Assembly (NCBI RefSeq): GCF_014489075.1
Contig: NZ_JACTGR010000001.1
Location: 186,001-250,000, forward strand
Reading direction: 5' to 3'
Length of the DNA: 64,000 bases
From: Sphingomonas sp. JC676
Lineage (GTDB): Bacteria > Pseudomonadota > Alphaproteobacteria > Sphingomonadales > Sphingomonadaceae
In this document: one piece after another, positions 8,527-17,481 of the stretch
How positions within the stretch are numbered: the first letter of the stretch is position 1
Layout: each line of letters begins with the position of its first letter
Notes under the pieces: model-generated
Told to the model about the DNA's origin: nothing
What the model saw: the letters and a program-made list of their open reading frames with translations, nothing else
Databases searched by the model: none
Position numbers and translations under genes: made by a program

Positions 8527-9440
8527 GCGGTACGGAAAACTTGGTAACCGGCTCGTTGTCGCGTGACTTAGGGCGTGCGGACACCGTCACGTCGCACGAG
8601 AGAGCAGCGGCAGGCGCGGTAGCGGTGTTGCTTTGCGTGCATGCCGGCGCGGACCCGGGACAGTTCGACGAAGCGCTGGCGAGCATGCGCGGGCAAACCT
8701 ATCCAGATCTGCGCTTGTATGTCTATTGCGATGGCCCGCTCACTCCTGCGCTCGAAGCAGTGCTTTCGTCGCGGGTGCCCGTCAAGGACGGACAGCATAG
8801 CATCCTGCGCGGGGTGAGGTCCGAGGGCCTGCCCAGCGGACTGAACGTGCTGATTACCCATGCGCTTTCCGAGCCCGATATCGCATTCATGGCGCGCATG
8901 GATGCCGATGATATTTCGCTGCCCGAGCGCATCGAGACGCAGGTGCGGTTTCTGGAAGATCATCCCGAAGTCTCGATCGTCGGCACATGGTGCGTCGAGT
9001 TCAGTCAGCCTGGCGTGCCGACCTTCTACAAGAGGATGCCGGCAAGCCACGCCGAACTGACCGATTTCATGCTCTATCGCAGCCCATTCAATCATCCGAG
9101 CGTGATGTTCCGCCGCGCGGTTTTCGAGCAGGGATATCGATATAATCCCACGCTGAAGCTGATGCAGGACTACGACCTCTGGTCGCGTGTGGTGACCGCC
9201 GGCTTCGTCATCGCCAACGTTCCCGAGTTCCTGCTCTGGTTTCGCATCGAAAGGAACTTCTTTTCACGCAGGGCAGGCGTCGTCCGCGCCAGCAGGGAAA
9301 TAAGGATGCGCATTCATTATGCGCGTTTGATGGGTAAACTGCGGCTCGCAAACTATCCCAAATATGCGGGCCTGTTTCTCGTGCGGGTAGCTCCGGTTTG
9401 GGCAAAGAAACTCTCGTACAAATACCTGCGGAGAATTTGA
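8523..9440 (+). CDS. Glycosyltransferase family 2
   Basis: This 305-residue GT-A transferase has an unusual leader of about 30 residues before the first beta strand, AVAVLLCVHAGADPGQF. The metal site MARMDADDISLPERI lies near residues 120-135, and LMQDYDLWSRV follows. The start was set at the ATG that overlaps the previous stop (ATGA, 8523-8526). The length of the N-terminal leader leaves some doubt about the true start. It is the third glycosyltransferase of the operon, which with an initiating enzyme would build a repeat unit of roughly four sugars. Confidence 0.82.
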   Translation: MSGTENLVTGSLSRDLGRADTVTSHERAAAGAVAVLLCVHAGADPGQFDEALASMRGQTYPDLRLYVYCDGPLTPALEAVLSSRVPVKDGQHSILRGVRSEGLPSGLNVLITHALSEPDIAFMARMDADDISLPERIETQVRFLEDHPEVSIVGTWCVEFSQPGVPTFYKRMPASHAELTDFMLYRSPFNHPSVMFRRAVFEQGYRYNPTLKLMQDYDLWSRVVTAGFVIANVPEFLLWFRIERNFFSRRAGVVRASREIRMRIHYARLMGKLRLANYPKYAGLFLVRVAPVWAKKLSYKYLRRI

Positions 9441-9498
9441 TGGTGTCGGTCGCGTCGGTTCGAGCCGGCCGTCACTTCCACAAAAGATTGGAGACGAT

Positions 9499-10836
9499 AT
9501 GCAGTGGTTGCTGGATCGGTTCGCTGCGGAGCCCGCGCGCGCGGCCTTCATTCATCGCGATCGTGAGGTCAGCTATGGCGCGGTGATCGATCGGATCGCT
9601 GGGTATGGAACGCGCCTGGCGGAACACGGGATTGAGCCTGGCGACCGCGTGGCAGTCCTGGGTGACTATTCGCCCGAGATGTTCTGCATGATCCTCGCGC
9701 TCGCGCTGAACGGAAATATCGTCATCCCCTTGTCGCGCGACGCGGTGGTGGAGAAGGACAATGCTCTGGGCATCTCCGGTTGCGATTGGCTGATCGAGTT
9801 CGACGAGGCCGGGCTCGACGCCAGCGTAGAGCGCCACGCGATAGTGGCCGAGAATGCACTGCTAGATGGATTGCGCGAAAGCGGCCGGCCTGGATTGCTG
9901 TTGTTCTCGTCGGGATCGACCGGGAAGCCCAAGGCGATCCTCCATGATTTCGAGCGGGTTGCGGACAAGTTCTGCAAGCAGCGGATTGCAGTGATTGCGA
10001 TCCCGTTCCTCATGATCGACCATTTCGGCGGGATCAACACCATCCTGGCGATCGTATCGAGCTTGGGCACTGTGGTCACCGTGGCGAACCGGTCCATCGA
10101 CAATATCTGCCAGGCTATCGAGAAACATCGCGTCGAGCTTCTGCCGACCACGCCGTCGTTCCTCACCATGCTGATGGCGTCCAATCTGCATCGCTCGTAC
10201 GACCTGTCGTCGTTGAAGCGGATCACCTACGGCACCGAGGTCATGCCGCAGAGCACGCTGGACCGCGTGCGCGCCGAGTTTCCGGGTGTGACGCTCCAGC
10301 AGACCTATGGCCTGTCCGAGGTGGGCGTGATGCGGTCCCAATCCCGCGACGATGGCTCCTTGTGGGTTCGCGTGGGCGGAGAAGGCTTCAAGACCAAGGT
10401 CGTAGACGACGTCCTGTGGGTCAAATCCGACTATGCGATGCTGGGGTATCTCAACGCGCCGTCGGAGTTCGATGAGGATGGCTGGTTTAACACCCAGGAT
10501 CGCGTCGAGGTGGAGGGCGAATATTTCCGCATTCTGGGCCGTGTGACCGACCTTATCAACGTGGGCGGACAGAAGGTCTATCCTGCGGAGGTTGAGGACG
10601 TCATCCTTACCCTCGACAATATCTCCGACGTCGCGGTGTTTGGCGAGCCGCACCCGCTGCTGGGCAATGTGGTGGTCGCCAAGGTGCTGACCGGCGAACC
10701 GGAAAGCGCTGCCGATCTCAAGCGCCGCATCCGCAGCGCCTGCAGTGCGATATTGGCCAATTACAAGGTTCCAGCCAAGGTCGTCCTTGCCGATGGACCG
10801 CTCTACACGGCGCGACAGAAGAAGCGACGGGCTTAA
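9499..10836 (+). CDS. AMP-forming acyl-CoA/ACP ligase (ANL superfamily)
   Basis: This 445-residue adenylating enzyme has the P-loop LLFSSGSTGKPKAI near residues 134-147. TYGLSEVG lies near 271 and GWFNTQDRVE near 333, followed by the hinge and C-terminal lid ending in RQKKRRA. The family activates a carboxylic acid as acyl-AMP and loads it on CoA or a carrier protein. It is shorter than most acyl-CoA synthetases (500 or more) and closer to polysaccharide- or natural-product-associated ligases. It closes the plus-strand operon and faces the acyl-carrier operon, so it may load an acid onto one of those carriers. That link is inference. The usual catalytic-lysine motif of the lid is not in canonical form. 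Confidence 0.85.
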   Translation: MQWLLDRFAAEPARAAFIHRDREVSYGAVIDRIAGYGTRLAEHGIEPGDRVAVLGDYSPEMFCMILALALNGNIVIPLSRDAVVEKDNALGISGCDWLIEFDEAGLDASVERHAIVAENALLDGLRESGRPGLLLFSSGSTGKPKAILHDFERVADKFCKQRIAVIAIPFLMIDHFGGINTILAIVSSLGTVVTVANRSIDNICQAIEKHRVELLPTTPSFLTMLMASNLHRSYDLSSLKRITYGTEVMPQSTLDRVRAEFPGVTLQQTYGLSEVGVMRSQSRDDGSLWVRVGGEGFKTKVVDDVLWVKSDYAMLGYLNAPSEFDEDGWFNTQDRVEVEGEYFRILGRVTDLINVGGQKVYPAEVEDVILTLDNISDVAVFGEPHPLLGNVVVAKVLTGEPESAADLKRRIRSACSAILANYKVPAKVVLADGPLYTARQKKRRA

Positions 10837-10987
10837 GGCTCAACCCCGGGTTTCTTGGAGCTCACCTACCGCCGGCGACCGCGGCGCCAGGTGGCGTATG
10901 GATCTGCGCTTGACGGTTCAGCCAGGCACGACTTCGAAGATCTCATCGCGCTGGACCTCGCGGAACAACCCGCACGTCGGCCGGGTA

Positions 10988-11227
10988 TCAGGCCTCGTGG
11001 AGCTGCTCTTCGACAACGACCTTGATCAGCGGCCAAGAGGTAATGTTCGCAGCCTCGTCATCGGGAATCGAGATGCTGAACGCATCTTCAATCGCCAGCA
11101 CCAAAGTCATATGGCGAAGCGAGTCCCACTGCTCGACCGTGTCCATGCTGAAGTCGGCACCGATCGTCGCAACGTCCACGTCGAGCACATCGGCGACGAC
11201 CTGCTTCAGCTTATCCTCGTCAAGCAT
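10988..11227 (-). CDS. Acyl carrier protein (partner of FkbH-like protein)
   Basis: This 79-residue acidic helical protein carries the phosphopantetheine site in EQWDSLRHM, with Ser36 as the attachment residue. Its start overlaps the FkbH-like stop by 8 bases, and it is the last gene of the minus-strand operon. FkbH proteins load a three-carbon acyl group onto a stand-alone carrier, so this is the likely cognate one. A second, different carrier is at 16601-16885. The 151 bases between this stop and the convergent ligase hold no clear gene or strong terminator. Confidence 0.88.
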   Translation of the reverse strand: MLDEDKLKQVVADVLDVDVATIGADFSMDTVEQWDSLRHMTLVLAIEDAFSISIPDDEAANITSWPLIKVVVEEQLHEA

Positions 11228-13001
11228 CCGAAACCTTTACCCAGGAAGAAGAGGGCGGCGTGAAGCCGGTGAGAGCACGCCTGTAACGCCTCGTCCCGGC
11301 ATTGTCATCCAGCAACTCCAGACCCAGCCGATCGTAGAAATCGCGAACCTGAGCGTTCTTGGCGGAAGCGATGAAGTCGGCCTCGATCCGGACCGCCCCG
11401 CCGGCGCGGGCGCGCTCGATCACCGCGGTCCATAGCGAGAATTCGATGCCCTGTCCCAGTACGCGGCAGCTCATGAGGAAGTTCTCGACCCGTGCGACTT
11501 CGTCTTCGTAGCGCAGCACCAGGACACCGGTCAGACCGGAATCGCCGAACCGGTTGCGCACGGTGATCGAGAAGACCTGCGCGTCGGGTGCGGCCATCAG
11601 CTGTTCGATCTCGAGCTGTGTATAGCGGCGGGTGGCCAAGTTGAACTGGTTCGACTTCTGCGACAGCTCGGCGATTCGCGCCGCCTCCGTCGGGCGGTCG
11701 AGGTGAAGCGCGGCTTCGAGCTCCAGTGACGCAAGATAGTCTTCGTGCGTGGCAAAGGCGGACTGGGCCTCGGCCGCCGCTGCGCGCAGCCGATACTGTT
11801 CGGTCTTGGATCCGCCGCTTTCCGATATGCCCGCGCCTAGGAAGAGGCGTGCGATCTCGTCGATCACGGCGGGGTAGTCGGACAGGGTCTGGGGCACCTG
11901 CACCATCGTCACCTGCGGCAGGCGCGTACGGACCGCCTCCGCCTCGACGGAGGAGTCGTCTAGGAAGATGAAGCTGTCCAGGCCGATGTTGAGCTCTGCC
12001 GCCAGCTCGCGGAGATTCGTCACCTTATCGGTCCAGTTGACGCGTCTAGCCGCGATCTGCGTGTTCTTCAGGACCATGTGGGGATGATGGGTGAACATCT
12101 CCTCGACATCGGCCGGGTTGTTCTTGGTGCACAGGCACAGCAGCAGTCCCTGCCTTTCCAGCCCGGCGATCGCCTGCTGCGTCCGCCAGAACACGTTGCC
12201 AGGATAGTCGTGAGGATCCAGCTTGACGCCGGCCACGAGATCCTCGCCCACGACGCCGCCCCAAAGGGTATTGTCGCAATCGAGCGCCAGAGCCTTGATG
12301 AATCGGGTGCCGAACCCGCGCGTACCCGCCGCCAGCCTGGTGGCGAGATCAGACAGGAGCGCCGCGGAATAGGGAGCCTTGGAACGCAGGTAGAAGCGTC
12401 GATCGAACGCCACGCGATGGCCGATCGCCGCCACCGATGCGGCGATGTCGATCAGCTGCACGTTGGCATGGCGCGCGGCTTCCTCGCGCAACATGGCGTT
12501 GAACCGCTGGATCCATGCCGTAACCGCATCTTCACTGTCGGGCACGGCTGAAACGCCGAGGCGATGATAGAGGCCAAGCTGAACCGATCTGAAGCTCCGG
12601 CCGCGCTCCAACGCCAGGCTGTAACGCGCGCGCAGTTCCGCTTCCTTGGCGGTGAGCGCCTGCGAGGGGAGCGTTGCCACCTGCGCTTCGAACGCCGGCA
12701 GGACATTGTCGAAAATGGGGACCAAGATAACGCGCTCTACCCCCTCGCGCGCGAACCGCTCGAAATCACCGATCGGATCGTCATAATTGCCCATGACGAT
12801 GCGCGCCCGCACGCCCACCAACGCCGCCTCGCGGCGGAGGTACAGGCCGAGCATATCGATCGTGGCGTTCGACGATAGCCCGATGGCGACCTCAGGCGCA
12901 TCCGCCAACGCGCGCTCGGCCGCGGTCACGGCCTTTATCAGCTGTGCGATCGGGGTATCTGCATTGGCCAGCACGCAACGCACCTCAGGCGGCATCGTCA
13001 T
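11220..13001 (-). CDS. FkbH-like HAD-family protein with C-terminal GNAT-like domain
   Basis: This 593-residue protein is typical of the FkbH group. It has an N-terminal SGNH-like portion and a HAD phosphatase-type core with ALDCDNTLWGGVVGED near residue 237. LFLCTKNN-like and FLDDS motifs follow, and a GNAT-like C-terminal domain contains NRFGDSGLTGVLVLRY. Characterised relatives take D-1,3-bisphosphoglycerate and place a glyceryl group on an acyl carrier protein, as in tetronate and methoxymalonyl pathways; relatives also occur in O-antigen loci. It overlaps genes on both sides (ATGA upstream, 8 bases downstream), so expression is coupled with the carrier. What the glyceryl unit becomes here is unknown. 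Confidence 0.87.
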   Translation of the reverse strand: MTMPPEVRCVLANADTPIAQLIKAVTAAERALADAPEVAIGLSSNATIDMLGLYLRREAALVGVRARIVMGNYDDPIGDFERFAREGVERVILVPIFDNVLPAFEAQVATLPSQALTAKEAELRARYSLALERGRSFRSVQLGLYHRLGVSAVPDSEDAVTAWIQRFNAMLREEAARHANVQLIDIAASVAAIGHRVAFDRRFYLRSKAPYSAALLSDLATRLAAGTRGFGTRFIKALALDCDNTLWGGVVGEDLVAGVKLDPHDYPGNVFWRTQQAIAGLERQGLLLCLCTKNNPADVEEMFTHHPHMVLKNTQIAARRVNWTDKVTNLRELAAELNIGLDSFIFLDDSSVEAEAVRTRLPQVTMVQVPQTLSDYPAVIDEIARLFLGAGISESGGSKTEQYRLRAAAAEAQSAFATHEDYLASLELEAALHLDRPTEAARIAELSQKSNQFNLATRRYTQLEIEQLMAAPDAQVFSITVRNRFGDSGLTGVLVLRYEDEVARVENFLMSCRVLGQGIEFSLWTAVIERARAGGAVRIEADFIASAKNAQVRDFYDRLGLELLDDNAGTRRYRRALTGFTPPSSSWVKVSDA

Positions 13002-14188
13002 TGCATTGCCAGCCCACCATTAACCCGCAACGTGTGACCCGTGACGAAGCCGGCATCATCCGACACCAGATGCGCCACCGCGGCGGCGACGTCCGAGGGT
13101 GTTGCGAGGCGGCGGAGCGGAGTCTGGCGGGCGACCATCAGTTGCACCTTCTCCGGCACGTCCCCGATAAGCGAGGTCTCGGTCATGCCCGGAGACACGT
13201 TGTTCACCGTCACACCCTGCGGCCCGAGTTCTGCCGCAAGATAGCGCGACAGCATCGCAACCGCCGACTTGCCGACCGCATAGCTCGTCCAGCCCGACGA
13301 TGGCGGACCGTCGATCACCTGTGAGCTGATGTTGACGATCCGCCCCCATCGGCGCGCCGCCATGTCGGGCACGCACTGCTGGATCATGAAGAACGCGCCC
13401 TTGAGCTGTACATCGAGATGCGTCTGGAAATCGGACCAATCCAGCTTGGCGAAGGGTTTGGGGTTGATCCTCGGCGAGGCGTTGTTGACGAGGATATCAA
13501 CGCCCCCGAACGCTCTAACCGCCGCCTCGTAAAGCTGCGCGGCACCCTCCGCGGTCGCGATATCCGCCTCGACCGCGATCGCGCGATGTGCATCCGCATT
13601 GAGGCTCGCGGCCAAGGCTTCCGCCTTACCGCGATCACGGCGGTAGTTAATGACGACGCGGTTGCCCGCCTCGGCGAGACGGCGACAGATCGCCGAGCCG
13701 ATGCCCCCGGTGGCGCCCGTCACGATTGCCACGTGGACACGATCGGCGGACGCCGGTTCTTCCGTTCGGACCTTGCCGGCGAGGACCTTGACCTTGCCCC
13801 GGCCGGTGAGCACCGCCTGTCCATGCTGGTTCATGATCCTGGTGTCGAGATCGAGCAATCGTTCGCGCTCGTGCTTGGCGGTCACAGTGCAGCTGACCGT
13901 CAGCACGTCGCCGAGCCGGACGGGGAGCAGGAAATCCAGGCTCTGCGACACCCACAGCGCGCCGTGTCCCGGTAGCTGGGTGCCGATCACCGTCGAGATG
14001 AAGCTCGCACCCAGCATGCCGTGGACGACGATGTCCTTAAACGAGGTCTCTTCGGCGAAGGCACGGTCAATGTGGAGAGGATTGTCGTCGCCCGTCATTT
14101 CGACGAAGCGGCGCACATCCGCCTCGTTGATTGTGCGAGTCAGCGAGCGCGTCTCGCCCACCTCGATCCGATCGAAGTCGGCGAACAT
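12998..14188 (-). CDS. Fused MaoC-like hydratase / FabG-like ketoreductase
   Basis: This 396-residue two-domain protein starts at the ATG sharing a base with the KAS III stop (TGATG). Residues about 1-130 form a MaoC-type hotdog domain with the R-hydratase motif GDDNPLHID. Residues about 145-396 form a short-chain dehydrogenase with TGATGGIG, NNAS, SSQ and the SYAVGK tyrosine-lysine pair. Together they could interconvert 3-ketoacyl, 3-hydroxyacyl and enoyl thioesters on a carrier protein. These are usually separate proteins, so the fusion suggests channelling. Both catalytic sites look complete. Substrate chain length cannot be inferred. Confidence 0.87.
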   Translation of the reverse strand: MFADFDRIEVGETRSLTRTINEADVRRFVEMTGDDNPLHIDRAFAEETSFKDIVVHGMLGASFISTVIGTQLPGHGALWVSQSLDFLLPVRLGDVLTVSCTVTAKHERERLLDLDTRIMNQHGQAVLTGRGKVKVLAGKVRTEEPASADRVHVAIVTGATGGIGSAICRRLAEAGNRVVINYRRDRGKAEALAASLNADAHRAIAVEADIATAEGAAQLYEAAVRAFGGVDILVNNASPRINPKPFAKLDWSDFQTHLDVQLKGAFFMIQQCVPDMAARRWGRIVNISSQVIDGPPSSGWTSYAVGKSAVAMLSRYLAAELGPQGVTVNNVSPGMTETSLIGDVPEKVQLMVARQTPLRRLATPSDVAAAVAHLVSDDAGFVTGHTLRVNGGLAMQ

Positions 14189-15201
14189 CAGGCAGTCTCC
14201 GCCGACGGCATATGCCATGTCCATACGCTCGCGCCGAAGTTGAAACCCGCACCGACGGCGGCAAACAGCACGGTCTGGCCGTTCCGCAGCAGGTTCCTCT
14301 CCACCGCCTCACTCAGTGCGATCGCGAGCGAGGCCGCACCGGTGTTGCCGATCTCGCGAACGTTGGTGAAGGTCTTAGACATGTCGAGACGCATCTTTCT
14401 CACTATATATTCGATGAGATTGTAGTTCGCCTGATGGAAGATCATGAAGTCAATATCGGCCAGCGCCACGCAACTCTTCTCGCATGCCTTCCTGATGACC
14501 TTCGGCATGTGGGTGATCGCCTGCTTCCAGGTCGCGATCCCGTTCATCTCCATGTGATCGACGGCGGGATCGTAGGCACGCCCGATCATGCCATGGCTCG
14601 AACCTCCGCCTCGCATCCTCACCGCTTCGAAATTGGAAGCGTCGGTGTGGAAGGCGCTCGCCTTGATGCCGTATTCGGGCGCGGTGCGTGAGAGCACCGC
14701 GGCACCGGCACCGTCGCTGAGATAGATGGCGGTGTTGACGTCCTTCCGGTCGATATAGCGGCTGCACAGCTCGACGCCGATCACCAGCGCGTTGCGGACG
14801 GTTGGGTCTACGCGCATCCGGTCCGATGCCGCGGTCAGACCGGTCACGAAACCGGTGCAATTCGCCTGCAGGTCGAAGATCTGGGCATTCACAGCGCCGA
14901 TCTCAAGCTGCACCTTCGCCGAGACGGGGGGAAAGATATAGTCACCGGAAAAGGTGCAGACGATGATCAGGTCGATCTCGTTCGCCGGCACCCCTGCCAT
15001 TGTCACCGCCCGCCGGGCGGCGGCAACGGCATAGGCCGAGGCGCTGTCCTCCGGCGCCGCGATATAGCGGCGCTGGATGCCGGTCTTCTCGACTATCCAC
15101 TCCGGCGTGACGTCGAGGTTGCGGCATAGCGCTTCGTTGTCCTCCGACGTCTCGGGCAGGTGGTGGCCGACGCCCGAAATGCAGATACCGTTGTCAAACA
15201 T
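14188..15201 (-). CDS. 3-oxoacyl-ACP synthase III-like (KAS III)
   Basis: This 337-residue thiolase-fold enzyme has the full KAS III triad: Cys in QANCTGF (near 112), His in MIFHQANYN and Asn in NTGAAS. The start at 15201 gives the normal FabH N-terminus (GICISGVGHHLPE) and overlaps the preceding stop by 8 bases. In fatty acid synthesis FabH primes with acetyl-CoA. In natural product and glycan loci, homologues condense or transfer unusual acyl groups. Between an SDR set, an FkbH-like protein and carrier proteins, it probably makes one condensation for a special short acyl chain. Confidence 0.9.
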   Translation of the reverse strand: MFDNGICISGVGHHLPETSEDNEALCRNLDVTPEWIVEKTGIQRRYIAAPEDSASAYAVAAARRAVTMAGVPANEIDLIIVCTFSGDYIFPPVSAKVQLEIGAVNAQIFDLQANCTGFVTGLTAASDRMRVDPTVRNALVIGVELCSRYIDRKDVNTAIYLSDGAGAAVLSRTAPEYGIKASAFHTDASNFEAVRMRGGGSSHGMIGRAYDPAVDHMEMNGIATWKQAITHMPKVIRKACEKSCVALADIDFMIFHQANYNLIEYIVRKMRLDMSKTFTNVREIGNTGAASLAIALSEAVERNLLRNGQTVLFAAVGAGFNFGASVWTWHMPSAETA

Positions 15202-15874
15202 GGGTAGAAAAGCTCGCTGGTTCGGATCCCTGGGCAAGGAAGGCACGCAGGGGCGCATTGTCGCACTTGACGACTGCGCCCGGCGCGCTCGGCCCATGGC
15301 CGGGATGAATGATGAGGTTGTCGAGGTCGCTCCACAGCGCCTGGATGCTCGCGCGCAACTGATCGGCACGCTCGCCGGGCAACTTCGACAGGCCCACTCC
15401 TCGCACGTAGAGCGTATCGCCGGTGAACAGGTTCGATCCCCACTCTATGACGCAACTCCCCGGCGTGTGTCCGGGGGTGGAGCGGTAGCGCAGGTGCGTG
15501 CCGCCGAACGCGAATTCGGCGCCGTCGTCGACCAGCGTCAGCTCTGGCAGGACGATGCGCGCGGCCATCTTCATCGCCATCAGCAGGAAGTTGTTGGTGC
15601 GTGCCGTCCTGAGATCAGCGGCGTGGAGATGAACGCGGGCGCCGTACCGGTCCTGGAAGTAGTTTGCTGACCCGAGATGATCGAAATGGCCGTGCGTACA
15701 GAAGACATGTGCCGGACGCAGATCGAGCAACTGGAGGGCGGCATCAATCGGCAGCGGGTCGAGCCCGGCATCGATCAGGATCGCGCCGCCCGGTACGTCC
15801 GCGCGGCCGATATAGCTGTTGGCCGGAAAATCCCCCGCGGTCACCGACCAGACGCCGTCCGCCACCTCGCGCAT
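15194..15874 (-). CDS. Metallo-beta-lactamase fold hydrolase
   Basis: This 226-residue protein has the metal ligands THGHFDHLG (near 60-68), PGHTPGS, TGDTLY and HPGHG, all intact. The glyoxalase II-like branch of this fold hydrolyses thioesters, so a role in releasing or editing carrier-bound acyl groups is plausible but unproven. The start lies one base after the SDR stop, and the end overlaps the KAS III gene by 8 bases. There is no signal peptide, so it is cytoplasmic. Confidence 0.83.
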   Translation of the reverse strand: MREVADGVWSVTAGDFPANSYIGRADVPGGAILIDAGLDPLPIDAALQLLDLRPAHVFCTHGHFDHLGSANYFQDRYGARVHLHAADLRTARTNNFLLMAMKMAARIVLPELTLVDDGAEFAFGGTHLRYRSTPGHTPGSCVIEWGSNLFTGDTLYVRGVGLSKLPGERADQLRASIQALWSDLDNLIIHPGHGPSAPGAVVKCDNAPLRAFLAQGSEPASFSTHV

Positions 15875-15875
15875 G

Positions 15876-16586
15876 TCAGTTGATCCCGCCGAGCCAGATC
15901 GTCTGCGCAGTGATGTAGCCGCTGCGATCCGACACCAGGAAATCGAGCACGTTGAGGATGTCGTCAGCCTCGGCGAAGCGCGGAACCGGCAGTCGCTGGA
16001 TGATCGCCTCTACCTTGTCGCGCGGCAGCTGGGCCAGCATCTCGCTGTCGATGGCGGTGACCGCCAGCGTGTTGCACGTGACCCCGAGCGGTCCGAGCTC
16101 CTTGGCGAGCACATTTGCCAGAGTCGCGACACCTGCCTTGGTCGCCGCGTAGATAGAGTCTCCGATCGGCTCCAAGCTGGCGGCCATCGACCCGATGTTG
16201 ACGATCCGACCCCACTTCGTCCGACGCATCATTTTGGCGGCCTCGCGGCTCACCATGAACGGACCGAGCAGGTTGACGTTGAGCATCTCCTGCGCCGCGG
16301 CCGGCGGCATGATCATGGCATATTGCGAGGTCAGAACGGCCGCATTGTTGACCACGATCTGGACCGGGCCCACATCCTTCGCGATGCTGCCGAACGCACG
16401 CTGCACGGCTGCCGGATCAGCAACATCGACTCGATAATGCCGATAGGCGGCGTGCTCGATCGTCCCCTCGCCGCGCGCGAAGCCCACCACCGTCGCCCCG
16501 CGTTCAAGCAGATGCTCGGCCACCAGCCGCCCGATGCCACGGCGGCTGCCCGTGACTAGGGCGATCTTGCCAGCCAACGAGGTCAT
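15876..16586 (-). CDS. Short-chain dehydrogenase/reductase (FabG-like)
   Basis: This 236-residue classical SDR has the nucleotide-binding motif TGSRRGIGR (near 12-20), NNAAV (near 86), and the catalytic serine, tyrosine and lysine in IGSMAAS and YAATKAG. Length and motifs match 3-ketoacyl-ACP reductases. It is the second ketoreductase of the operon, the other being fused to a MaoC domain. One may act on the carrier-bound acyl group and the other on a different intermediate. The gene begins 14 bases after the carrier protein stop. Confidence 0.85.
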   Translation of the reverse strand: MTSLAGKIALVTGSRRGIGRLVAEHLLERGATVVGFARGEGTIEHAAYRHYRVDVADPAAVQRAFGSIAKDVGPVQIVVNNAAVLTSQYAMIMPPAAAQEMLNVNLLGPFMVSREAAKMMRRTKWGRIVNIGSMAASLEPIGDSIYAATKAGVATLANVLAKELGPLGVTCNTLAVTAIDSEMLAQLPRDKVEAIIQRLPVPRFAEADDILNVLDFLVSDRSGYITAQTIWLGGIN

Positions 16587-16600
16587 CGTTTCCAGAACCG

Positions 16601-16885
16601 TCAGCCGGCCAGAGTGACGATATAGGCTGCGAGTGTTTCGGGGTCGGTGAAGGGCGAGACCGGCTGATTGATCGCACGGTCATCGGTCAGGCTGACCGGG
16701 ACGCCCAGCAGGTCAGACGCCTCCGCCTCGACATCGACGATCACCGATACCAGCGACAACGAATCGATCACCGCGTCGGCGCCGAACAGCCGCGTGTGCG
16801 GACTGACCTCGACTGGGTCGTCGAGTTCTTCGTTTAGTCTTTGCAACGCATCGAGCACAATGCGCAGGGCCTCATCCTTGTTCAT
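16601..16885 (-). CDS. Acyl carrier protein
   Basis: This 94-residue carrier has its phosphopantetheine site at Ser42 in VIDSLSLVSV. The start at 16885 is fixed by an ATGA overlap with the GNAT gene upstream; longer frames give a non-ACP leader. It is clearly different from the carrier at 10988-11227, so the operon has two carriers, perhaps one for the starter and one for the extended or delivered acyl group. It lies next to the acyltransferase gene, which fits a donor role. Confidence 0.85.
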   Translation of the reverse strand: MNKDEALRIVLDALQRLNEELDDPVEVSPHTRLFGADAVIDSLSLVSVIVDVEAEASDLLGVPVSLTDDRAINQPVSPFTDPETLAAYIVTLAG

Positions 16886-17481
16886 ACGGTCTCCTGTCCC
16901 GGCGCGGCACGAGCGATGCCGATCAGCGCCTCCATGCGCGGCAGTGTCTCCGCGCGATATTCTTCCTCCAGCAACGCGAACATCAGCGCGTCTTGGAAAC
17001 GGCCGTCGATGAAATAGTGGCGCCGCATCCGTCCCTCTTCCCGCATGCCGAGATAACGCTGCCACTTGGCCATTCGGCCGTTGTCCGCTGCAACGGTGCC
17101 GTAAACACGAACCAGGCCGAGGGTGTCAAACGCCAATTGGTACAGCAGCTTCATCGCTTCCACGGCCGCCGGGATGCCGCGCACGGCCTCCTCGTCGCCG
17201 ATCAGGAAACGCCCCGGTTCGGCGTGGCGATTCACTCGGTCGATCCCGACCAGGGACAGCATGCCGACGGGCCGGCCATCCTTGCGCTGGATGATGAAGT
17301 TCAACTCGCTGGCGGGACGCGAGCGGATCCACGCTTCCTGCTGCGCGACCGTGCCCGCTCCCTGGTTGAGCAGCCGCGCCCGCGCGCCGCTGCGCCAGCC
17401 ATGGGTCAGCGGCGCATCTTCGGGTAGAAGCGGTCGCAGATCGACAAAGCGGCCCTCCAGGTGCGTCTCCTGCACGGTCAA
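16882..17481 (-). CDS. GNAT N-acyltransferase (RimJ/RimL-like)
   Basis: This 199-residue GNAT protein has the family beta-bulge and acetyl-CoA loop around EAVRGIPAAVEAMKLL and the terminal RYLGMREEG strand. Related small GNATs such as PseH acylate amino sugars in surface glycan pathways. Between a methyltransferase and an acyl carrier gene, with ATGA overlaps at both ends, it is the best candidate to move the acyl group made here to the 3-amino sugar. It could use acetyl-CoA instead of the carrier; the sequence does not decide. Confidence 0.8.
   Translation of the reverse strand: MTVQETHLEGRFVDLRPLLPEDAPLTHGWRSGARARLLNQGAGTVAQQEAWIRSRPASELNFIIQRKDGRPVGMLSLVGIDRVNRHAEPGRFLIGDEEAVRGIPAAVEAMKLLYQLAFDTLGLVRVYGTVAADNGRMAKWQRYLGMREEGRMRRHYFIDGRFQDALMFALLEEEYRAETLPRMEALIGIARAAPGQETV

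Noticed and set aside
10837..10987. Terminator between the convergent ligase and carrier genes
   Set aside because: There are short GC-rich inverted matches (cgccggcg/ggcgcc) but no stable long stem with a T-run.
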